A stretch of 28,238 bases of DNA from Anaerolineaceae bacterium UBA5211 (GTDB lineage Bacteria; Chloroflexota; Anaerolineae; Anaerolineales; Anaerolineaceae), in assembly GCA_002412595.1 (NCBI GenBank), contig DHVJ01000035.1, forward strand, positions 2,961 to 31,198, written 5' to 3'. Position 1 is the stretch's first letter. Every line of letters starts with the position of its first letter. This document shows, one piece after another, positions 7,194 to 13,146 of this stretch. The notes beneath the pieces were generated by a model that worked only from the letters and a program-made list of their open reading frames with translations, did no database searches and was not told where the DNA came from. The translations under genes were made by a program, and so were the position numbers.

Positions 7194-8453
7194 CTAGGTG
7201 CCTTGTTCCCATGAGTGTAAATATTTCTCTTGTTCAGGGGTCAATGTGTCAATCTCAACACCCATCGCTTCCAGTTTCAGGCGCGCAATTTCAAGGTCGA
7301 TGTCCTGCGGAACACCATAAACGGTATTATCCAGTTTATCGGCGTTCTTGATCATATATTCCAGGCTGAGTGCCTGGTTGGCGAATGACATATCCATTAC
7401 GCTGGCCGGGTGCCCTTCGGCAGCAGCCAGGTTGATCAAACGGCCTTCGCCCAAAATGTGAATGCGCCGGCCATCTTTCATGGTGTATTCATCCACATAC
7501 GGCCGAACCAGCCGCTTGGTAACAGCCAATTCTTCCAATGCCGGGATATTTATTTCCGCATTGAAGTGGCCGGAATTGGCCAGGATCGCGCCGTCTTTCA
7601 TCACTTCAAAATGTTGCTTATCAATCACGTTCAGGTCACCGGTTAGGGTGCAGAAAATATCGCCTTCCTTGGCTGCTTTCATCATCGGCATCACGCGGAA
7701 ACCGTCCATGACCGCTTCCAGTGCCTTGAGTGAATCCACTTCAGTCACGATAACGTTGGAACCCATGCCGCGGGCGCGCATGGCCAGACCGCGCGCGCAC
7801 CAGCCGTAGCCGACTATCACGAAGGTCTTTCCGGCCAATAGTATATTGGTCGCACGGATGATGCCGTCCAGCGTGGATTGGCCCGTTCCGTAGCGGTTAT
7901 CGAAGAAGTGCTTGGTCATGGCGTCGTTAACTGCGATGATCGGGTAGGTCAGCGCGCCGTCATGTGCCATCGCGCGCAGCCGGATCACGCCCGTGGTGGT
8001 TTCTTCCGTGCCGCCTTTGACGTTATCCAGCAATTCGCGCCGGTCTTTATGCAGAATGCTCACCAAATCCGCGCCGTCGTCCATCGTCAGGTGCGGTTTG
8101 TGATCCAAAGCTGCGTTGATGTGCTTGTAATAAACCGTGTTGGTTTCGCCTTTGATGGCGAAGGTGGGGATTTCAAAATTGGAAACCAGCGCCGCGGCCA
8201 CATCATCCTGGGTGGACAGTGGGTTGGAAGCGGTTAATACCACATCCGCGCCGCCCGCTTGCAGGGTGGTCATCAGGTTGGCAGTCTCGGTGGTAACGTG
8301 CAGGCAGGCTGAAACGCGCATGCCTTTCAACGGCTGCTCTTTCTTAAAGCGCTCGCTGATGCTGGCCAGCACAGGCATTTCGCGTGCTGCCCATTCCATG
8401 CGCAGCCGCCCGCCTTCTGCCAAACTCATATCTTTTACATCAAATTTATCCAT
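7194..8453 (-). CDS. ahcY: S-adenosylhomocysteinase, short (Thermotoga/archaeal) type
   Basis: This 419-aa enzyme reversibly splits S-adenosylhomocysteine to adenosine and homocysteine with bound NAD, in the cytosol. Visible motifs are the substrate loops HVTTETANLM and KGETNTVYYKHINAAL, the NRYGTGQSTLDGI block, and the NAD-binding VIVGYGWCARGLAMRA segment (glycine near residue 215) followed by IVTEVD. The GYGWC form, the lack of the roughly 40-residue insertion of eukaryote-like enzymes, and the end at LTPEQEKYLHSWEQGT (no KxxxYRY tail) put it in the short subfamily. GAGGAAG precedes the ATG. It is the last gene of the mtnA-adenosine kinase-ahcY run, 22 nt after the kinase, whose substrate is the adenosine it releases. 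Confidence 0.96.
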   Translation of the reverse strand: MDKFDVKDMSLAEGGRLRMEWAAREMPVLASISERFKKEQPLKGMRVSACLHVTTETANLMTTLQAGGADVVLTASNPLSTQDDVAAALVSNFEIPTFAIKGETNTVYYKHINAALDHKPHLTMDDGADLVSILHKDRRELLDNVKGGTEETTTGVIRLRAMAHDGALTYPIIAVNDAMTKHFFDNRYGTGQSTLDGIIRATNILLAGKTFVIVGYGWCARGLAMRARGMGSNVIVTEVDSLKALEAVMDGFRVMPMMKAAKEGDIFCTLTGDLNVIDKQHFEVMKDGAILANSGHFNAEINIPALEELAVTKRLVRPYVDEYTMKDGRRIHILGEGRLINLAAAEGHPASVMDMSFANQALSLEYMIKNADKLDNTVYGVPQDIDLEIARLKLEAMGVEIDTLTPEQEKYLHSWEQGT

Positions 8454-8475
8454 TGATTTCTTCCTCTTTCTAAAA

Positions 8476-9432
8476 TTAGATCAGAATATCCAGAGCGCCC
8501 TGGTCGTCAAAATTCTCCCGGTAGCGTTGGACAAATTCCATATGGGTATAGGTATGGTTCTGGGTTCCCCGGTTTTCCAGGCAGTATGTGGCCGCCAGTG
8601 CACCCATCTGCCCGCAGGTCGGCCAGTCCAAACCTAAGCGCAGCCCGCGCAGGAAACCGCCGCGAAATGCGTCGCCTACCCCGGTGGGATCAGCCACTTT
8701 CTTGGGTGCCACAGCCGGAATGCGGAAGTGCTCGTCTTTTACCCAAATATCCGAGCCGCATTCCCCGCAAGTCACCACCACAAATTCTACCTCATTTCGG
8801 ATAGCTTCAGCGCTCATGCCCGTATGCTTCTGGATCAATTCAAATTCATATTCATTGATGAACAGGCTTTGTGCGCCGATGATCCCGTCGCGAATATCAT
8901 CCGGTGCGTTCCGCACCACTTGCTGCCCGGGGTCATACAGGTAGGGCAATTTCAGTTCTTCGCATTCCTGCGCGTACTTCGCCATGGCGGTCGGGTCATT
9001 AGGTGAGATCACCACCAGGTCAACCTCAGCCTTATCCAGATTCTTGATCGACAGGTCCTTGGCATACGCCATCGCGCCGGTGTAGAAACTGGCGATTTGA
9101 TTGTTGGAAAGGTCCGTATTGGCGAAGAAAGAGGCTGTGTAAACGCCGTCAATCACCTCGACCAATGAGGTATCCACGCCGTTATTGCGCAGCCATGCGC
9201 CGTAATCGTCAAAATCCTCGCCAACAGTACCCATCAGCTTGGGCTTCTCACCCAACAACGCCAAATTGTAGGCAATGTTTGGCGCCGTTCCGCCGCGTTG
9301 GCGGATCATGGTGTCCACCAAAAAAGAAAGGCTGATGGAGTCTAATTTATCAGGGATAATGTGATCTTTAAAATGACCGGGAAAGGACATTAAGTAATCA
9401 TAGGCAATTGAGCCGGTACAGATAATAGACAT
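8476..9432 (-). CDS. Adenosine kinase, PfkB family
   Basis: This 318-aa PfkB-fold kinase resembles the mycobacterial adenosine kinase type: CTGSIAYDYLMSFPGHF, LDSISLSFLVD, QRGGTAPNIAYNLALLG and QIASFYTGAMAYA. The C-terminal PfkB signature DPTGVGDAFRGGF holds the probable catalytic Asp254. It would convert adenosine to AMP with ATP. The ATG at 9432 is chosen over an upstream in-frame start at 9480 because AAGGAGC sits correctly spaced before it and the family begins here. That start lies 10 nt beyond the mtnA stop, so the Shine-Dalgarno site overlaps the end of mtnA. Specificity for adenosine rather than another sugar or nucleoside is inferred from similarity and from the ahcY neighbour. Confidence 0.87.
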   Translation of the reverse strand: MSIICTGSIAYDYLMSFPGHFKDHIIPDKLDSISLSFLVDTMIRQRGGTAPNIAYNLALLGEKPKLMGTVGEDFDDYGAWLRNNGVDTSLVEVIDGVYTASFFANTDLSNNQIASFYTGAMAYAKDLSIKNLDKAEVDLVVISPNDPTAMAKYAQECEELKLPYLYDPGQQVVRNAPDDIRDGIIGAQSLFINEYEFELIQKHTGMSAEAIRNEVEFVVVTCGECGSDIWVKDEHFRIPAVAPKKVADPTGVGDAFRGGFLRGLRLGLDWPTCGQMGALAATYCLENRGTQNHTYTHMEFVQRYRENFDDQGALDILI

Positions 9433-9442
9433 ATGCAGCTCC

Positions 9443-10489
9443 TTACGATTCCTGCATGATCTTTGCAAGTTGAATTTCAAAAGGTGGGTAAACCACGCCC
9501 TTTTCGGTCACCAGGCCGGATAAAAGTTCGTGGGGGGTTACGTCAAAAGCCGGATTACGGGCGCTGGCGCCCTGCGGTGTGGCCGGCTCGTTTCGGAATT
9601 GAATATTGAGCACTTCGTCTTGATCACGTTCTTCAATCGGAATTTCATCCCCGCTGGCCAACTCCATGTCAATCGTCGATGTGGGTACTACGCTATAAAC
9701 CGGCACATGGTTCGCGTTAGCCGCCAGCGCCAGCATATAGCTGCCGATCTTGTTGGCCACGTCCCCATTGCGCGCCACGCGGTCGCCGCCGTAGAAAACC
9801 TTGTTCACCTGGCCGGAGCGCAGGAAATAACCCGCCGCGTTATCAGTGATAATGTCATAAGGGATTCCGTATTGCGTCAGTTCCCAGGCAGTTAAACGCG
9901 CGCCCTGCAGGCGCGGGCGGGTTTCATCCACCAAAACATGGATGTGCTTGCCCTGTTCGTGCGCCATACGGATCACGCCCAAAGCCGTGCCCCAATCCAC
10001 TGTCGCCAACGCGCCGGTATTGCAATGGTGAATGATCGTGTCGCCATCGTCAATCAGCGCCGCACCGTAGGCTGCCATCTTGCGGTTTAATTCCACGTCG
10101 TCATCCGCCATGTGCTGTGCTTCATCCAGCAAAGCTGCGCACAGTTCTTGGGTAGAGGTAAAGGGCAAATCAGCTACACCCAACATGCGTTTTAATGCCC
10201 AGGACAAATTTACCGCTGTTGGCCTTGAAGCTCCCAGTACTTCAGCCGCCTGGCGCAGATTCTTACGCATACCTTCCACATCATTGGCCGCGGACTGTTG
10301 GGCTGCCAATACCATGCCGAAAGCTGCCGAAACACCGATAGCCGGTGCACCGCGAACTGCCATGTCTTTGATTGCTTGGGAAACAGATTGGTAGGTATCA
10401 AGGGAGATGAATTCCAATTTTGAGGGCAGAATCCTCTGGTCAATCATCTTAAGCCGCTGCGCGGTAGAATCCCATTCCAATGTCCGCAT
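9443..10489 (-). CDS. mtnA: S-methyl-5-thioribose-1-phosphate isomerase
   Basis: This 348-aa member of the eIF2B-like isomerase family converts 5-methylthioribose-1-phosphate to methylthioribulose-1-phosphate in methionine salvage. The catalytic pair is present: Cys156 in HHCNTGALATVDWGTALGVIR and Asp236 in GGDRVARNGDVANKIGSY, corresponding to the Cys160/Asp240 pair known for the Bacillus enzyme. The N-terminus RTLEWDSTAQRLKMIDQRILP and the VRGAPAIGVSAAFG block are also typical. The ATG at 10489 follows GAGGTG; an in-frame ATG at 10534 would add 15 residues (MESAQIERLFFGEVY) that contain the leader terminator, and is disfavoured. No other mtn gene is in the window, so it may serve a deaminase-based or 5'-deoxyadenosine-linked route. 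Confidence 0.94.
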   Translation of the reverse strand: MRTLEWDSTAQRLKMIDQRILPSKLEFISLDTYQSVSQAIKDMAVRGAPAIGVSAAFGMVLAAQQSAANDVEGMRKNLRQAAEVLGASRPTAVNLSWALKRMLGVADLPFTSTQELCAALLDEAQHMADDDVELNRKMAAYGAALIDDGDTIIHHCNTGALATVDWGTALGVIRMAHEQGKHIHVLVDETRPRLQGARLTAWELTQYGIPYDIITDNAAGYFLRSGQVNKVFYGGDRVARNGDVANKIGSYMLALAANANHVPVYSVVPTSTIDMELASGDEIPIEERDQDEVLNIQFRNEPATPQGASARNPAFDVTPHELLSGLVTEKGVVYPPFEIQLAKIMQES

Positions 10490-10501
10490 GTACACCTCAC
10501 C

Positions 10502-10527
10502 AAAAAAAAGGCGCTCAATCTGAGCGC
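10502..10527 (-). terminator. Intrinsic terminator inside the mtnA leader (attenuator candidate)
   Basis: On the minus strand a 7-bp GC-rich stem GCGCTCA/TGAGCGC with a GAT loop (10527-10511) is followed by C and eight T's (10509-10502). It sits between the mtnA promoter (start near 10540) and the mtnA ATG at 10489, with the T-run only a few bases before the Shine-Dalgarno site. Transcription into mtnA, the kinase gene and ahcY must pass it. Confidence 0.72.
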
Positions 10528-10546
10528 TCTCCATCCTAACCGATTC

Positions 10547-10575
10547 AGTTTAACATGGGTTGGGTCGTTTGTCAA
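10547..10575 (-). promoter_or_regulatory. Promoter of the mtnA-adenosine kinase-ahcY operon
   Basis: The minus strand shows a consensus -35 TTGACA (10575-10570), a 17-bp spacer ending in TGT (extended -10) and -10 TAAACT (10552-10547). The start is predicted near 10540, giving a leader of about 50 nt. Confidence 0.75.
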
Positions 10576-10653
10576 AGCCAGATGCCTTTTCGTTTTACAG
10601 TATTCATAAAATCCCGATGATAAGCAATATTTATTTCAACACCAATGCATACT

Positions 10654-10710
10654 CCCTCCCCCTGAAAACACGCCAATCCTCAAACAGAAATTTACAGATC
10701 AGGGGGAGGG
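10654..10710. repeat. C/G-rich inverted repeat
   Basis: CCCTCCCCCTGA (10654-10665) and TCAGGGGGAGGG (10699-10710) form a perfect 12-bp inverted repeat around a 33-bp AT-richer loop, followed by CCAGGGGTGAGGG. This pattern resembles the dispersed GGGGAGAGGG...GGGTGAGGG palindromes of many bacterial genomes; whether it is repeated in this genome cannot be seen here. Confidence 0.6.
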
Positions 10711-10835
10711 CCAGGGGTGAGGGTTACTTACGGTTCTAATTCCACAAATATCTGTGTCGATTAATCATCAAAATAAAACCGGGCATTTATCTGTGTCAGC
10801 AGTGGGAAATCGATCGTTCTCGCCTCAACTCACGC

Positions 10836-10871
10836 TATAATTAACCCATTATTTATACTTCGGAGGCCTCC
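10836..10871 (+). promoter_or_regulatory. Deaminase gene -10 box and palindromic ribosome site
   Basis: A perfect TATAAT (10836-10841) lacks a good -35. The predicted start near 10848 gives a leader of about 27 nt. The Shine-Dalgarno GGAGG (10862-10866) is the left half of a perfect 10-bp palindrome GGAGGCCTCC (10862-10871), 3 nt before the ATG at 10875. Confidence 0.5.
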
Positions 10872-10874
10872 ATC

Positions 10875-12239
10875 ATGACAATCTATGACCTGCTCATCCA
10901 AAACTGTAACGTCCTGCTCCCCGATTTCACCGTCCTGCCCAATGCCGTCATCGGCATCCAGGATAGTCGCATTACCTTGTTGGAAGCAGGGGCCCCGGAA
11001 TCCGGCACCTATGACGCCAAAGAGATCCTCGATGGTGACGGCAAGCTGGCCATGCCCGGCTTTGTGGACGCCCACACCCACGCCGCCCAGCAGCTCCTGC
11101 GCGGCAGCGTTGTGGATGAACTGCCCATGGTCTGGACCCGCATCCTGGTTCCCTTCGAAAGCAATTTGACCCCCGAAGACGTTTACAAAGGCGCCCTGCT
11201 TTTCTGCCTGGAAAACCTGAAAGCCGGCACCACCACCTTTGCCGATGCCGGCGGCCCCTTCATGGAGATGGTCGCGCAGGCCGCCCTTGAAACTGGCATC
11301 CGCGGGGTCATCACTCGCTCCACCATGGACACCGGCAGCGATATCCCCGCCGGCATGAAGGAATCCACCCAGGACGCTATCCGCGGCACCGAGCAGCTTT
11401 ATGAAGATTGGAACAATGCCGGCGATGGCCGCATTCAAATCTGGTTCAGCCTGCGCCAGGCCATGACCTCCACCCCCGCATTAATGGAAGCCGTCGCCCA
11501 GCGCTCCAGGGAATTGAGCACCGGCGTGCACATCCATCTGGCCGAACACCTGGCGGAGGTCGCCCATTGTCTCACCAACTACAAAATGCGTCCTGCAGAA
11601 TGGTTCGATCATTTCGGCTTGCTCGGCCCCAATCTGATTGCCGCGCATTCCGTCCGCTTATCAGATAAAGAGATCCTGCTCATGGCTGAACGCGGAGCCA
11701 ACGCCGTGCACTGCCCACATTCCAACCTGAGCAACCACGGTTTCAGCAAGACCCCTCTGCTCATGGCCCTGGGCGCCAATATCGCCCTAGGCACCGACGG
11801 TGTTTCCGCCACCCGCCTCAACCTCTTTGAGCCTATGCGCATGCTGAAGTATGCCATGCAAGCTCGCCACGGCGTTGAGATCAACGATCCCCTCGCCCTG
11901 CCCGCGCTGGATGTGCTCAGGATGGCTTCGCAGGGCGGTGCTAAAGCCGTCATGCAGGAAAAAGAAATCGGCAAACTGGAAGTAGGTTACAAAGCCGACA
12001 TCATCCTGCTCGACATCAATAAACCCCATCTCTCACCCACTGCCCACCTGCCCAAGACCATCGTCACCGCCGCAAGTCCGGACGACGTCGCCGACGTGAT
12101 TGTAGATGGCCGCCTGCTGGTGCATGATGGGGAATTCCTGCTGATGGATGAAGACCAAATCCGCCGTGAAGCCGGCCAGGCCATGCTCAATGTCGGCCGC
12201 CGCGCTAACCTTAGCCTGGAGTCGCCATACCTGGAATAA
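10875..12239 (+). CDS. Amidohydrolase, 5-methylthioadenosine/S-adenosylhomocysteine deaminase type
   Basis: This 454-aa metal-dependent amidohydrolase is of the MtaD/ATZ-TRZ subgroup. The metal ligands are recognisable: His67 and His69 in VDAHTHAAQQLLRG, the His of HIHLAEHLAEV, the His of AHSVRLSDKEI and the Asp of GTDGVSATRLNLFEPMR. The composite beta domain is formed by the N-terminus and the end (GYKADIILLDINKPHL, DVADVIVDGRLLV). Such enzymes deaminate MTA, SAH or 5'-deoxyadenosine to the inosine forms. The gene diverges from mtnA and ahcY, which favours a SAM by-product as substrate over guanine or triazines. The exact substrate cannot be read from sequence. The length is normal for the family. 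Confidence 0.85.
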   Translation: MTIYDLLIQNCNVLLPDFTVLPNAVIGIQDSRITLLEAGAPESGTYDAKEILDGDGKLAMPGFVDAHTHAAQQLLRGSVVDELPMVWTRILVPFESNLTPEDVYKGALLFCLENLKAGTTTFADAGGPFMEMVAQAALETGIRGVITRSTMDTGSDIPAGMKESTQDAIRGTEQLYEDWNNAGDGRIQIWFSLRQAMTSTPALMEAVAQRSRELSTGVHIHLAEHLAEVAHCLTNYKMRPAEWFDHFGLLGPNLIAAHSVRLSDKEILLMAERGANAVHCPHSNLSNHGFSKTPLLMALGANIALGTDGVSATRLNLFEPMRMLKYAMQARHGVEINDPLALPALDVLRMASQGGAKAVMQEKEIGKLEVGYKADIILLDINKPHLSPTAHLPKTIVTAASPDDVADVIVDGRLLVHDGEFLLMDEDQIRREAGQAMLNVGRRANLSLESPYLE

Positions 12240-12260
12240 ACAATCTGAACAAAAAGCTTG

Positions 12261-12297
12261 AAAAGCAACCGTGCCGCATAGATATCCGGCAGCTTTT
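12261..12297 (+). terminator. Possible terminator of the deaminase gene
   Basis: An interrupted stem is formed by AAAAGC (12261-12266) with GCTTTT (12292-12297) outside and TGCCG (12272-12276) with CGGCA (12287-12291) inside. The T-tract is short, so termination is only moderately supported. Confidence 0.45.
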
Positions 12298-12429
12298 ACA
12301 CAAAAATCTTTTTCCTTTGTGCAACTCGCCTCTCCTTAAGAGATTTATTAACGACTCAACAAGGCGAACACATCACGTTAAAATAGGGTTAATTAACCAT
12401 CAATATTAAATAATCACCTGCGTTATTGG

Positions 12430-12470
12430 ATTGCGGCAATCTCTCTTTCATTTTTCTGCATTGCCGCAAT
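12430..12470. promoter_or_regulatory. Paired ATTGCNGCAAT palindromes upstream of the VTT gene
   Basis: ATTGCGGCAAT (12430-12440) and ATTGCCGCAAT (12460-12470) are each palindromic and are also inverted copies of each other. Their centres are exactly 30 bp apart, about three helical turns. They lie 36-76 bp before the GTG start at 12506. A separate perfect palindrome GGTTAATTAACC lies at 12387-12398. An operator role is inference; in RNA the pair would fold into a 12-bp hairpin. Confidence 0.45.
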
Positions 12471-12505
12471 CACAAGGTCACTTGGAAAATGAGGGAACTT
12501 ATTTC

Positions 12506-13066
12506 GTGAAAATTGGAAAAATAACCATCAATTGGACAACTGTCTTCAGGACTACCCTGCTCATTCTGTTATTTGGCGCTGTCGTGTATTTCTATAAATA
12601 CTTTGATATGGATATCATCAAAGCCTATATCGAACAAAATCCCCGTCGCAGCCGCATCCTCAGCTTCGTTGTCTTCTTCCTGGCCAGTTTTACCTTTATC
12701 CCGACATCTCCCCTGACCGTGTTCTTATCCATAACCCACGATCCGCAAACCGCCATCGGGCTGTACAGCCTTGGCAATATAGCAGCGGCTGTCGTGCAAT
12801 ACTTCATTGGCACAAACCTGAAAGATTTGGGAAAGTTGGAACAAAATGAAGGAAAATTACCGCGTTTCCTGCAAAATTTACCCATCAGCTCTCCTTTATT
12901 TTTATTAGTCGGCCGGATCATCCCGGGTGGTACCCGCGGATTGAGTGTCGTATGCGGTTTCTATCATATACGTTTTCTCACATTTTTCTGGACCACTACC
13001 TTGATGTTCCTTTTAAGTTCAGCCTTTCAGGTCTTTGGTGGCATCGAACTGCTTAAAATACTTTAA
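12506..13066 (+). CDS. VTT-domain (TVP38/TMEM64-like, DedA-related) membrane protein
   Basis: This protein of about 186 aa starts at the GTG of 12506, preceded by GAGGGA (12491-12496); an in-frame ATG at 12431 would add 25 residues encoded by the paired palindromes and is less likely. It has a first helix at about residues 13-31. The VTT-type core has FTFIPTSPLTVFLSI and LVGRIIPGGTRGLSVVCGFYHIRFLTFFW, which includes the family's G-R-x-x-P-G motif, and a final helix follows. VTT/DedA proteins are implicated in lipid scrambling and membrane homeostasis. It is the first of three plus-strand envelope-related genes. Confidence 0.78.
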   Translation: MKIGKITINWTTVFRTTLLILLFGAVVYFYKYFDMDIIKAYIEQNPRRSRILSFVVFFLASFTFIPTSPLTVFLSITHDPQTAIGLYSLGNIAAAVVQYFIGTNLKDLGKLEQNEGKLPRFLQNLPISSPLFLLVGRIIPGGTRGLSVVCGFYHIRFLTFFWTTTLMFLLSSAFQVFGGIELLKIL

Positions 13067-13146
13067 GCCTGCTGACCTTGGAAAGGGTGCATAGATAATA
13101 TAAAAGCTGGTTAGAAAGCAAATCCACTAATCGGACGGGACCAATC

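Larger units (their letters stand above)
10490..10874. other. Divergent intergenic region between mtnA and the MTA/SAH deaminase gene
   Basis: This 385-bp gap contains, from left to right, the mtnA leader with an internal terminator (10502-10527), the mtnA promoter (10547-10575), a C/G-rich inverted repeat (10654-10710), two ATCTGTGTC repeats (10750-10758 and 10789-10797), and the deaminase -10 box (10836-10841) with its ribosome site. No reading frame was seen. Confidence 0.7.

Noticed and set aside
10490..10534. N-terminal extension of MtnA from ATG 10534
   Set aside because: The 15 extra residues are not part of the family, the ATG has no spaced ribosome site, and the stretch encodes the leader terminator; ATG 10489 has GAGGTG upstream and the normal N-terminus.
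10490..10546. SAM or SAH riboswitch in front of mtnA
   Set aside because: The predicted leader is about 50 nt and holds only one small hairpin plus the ribosome site; no aptamer core of a known class could be recognised.
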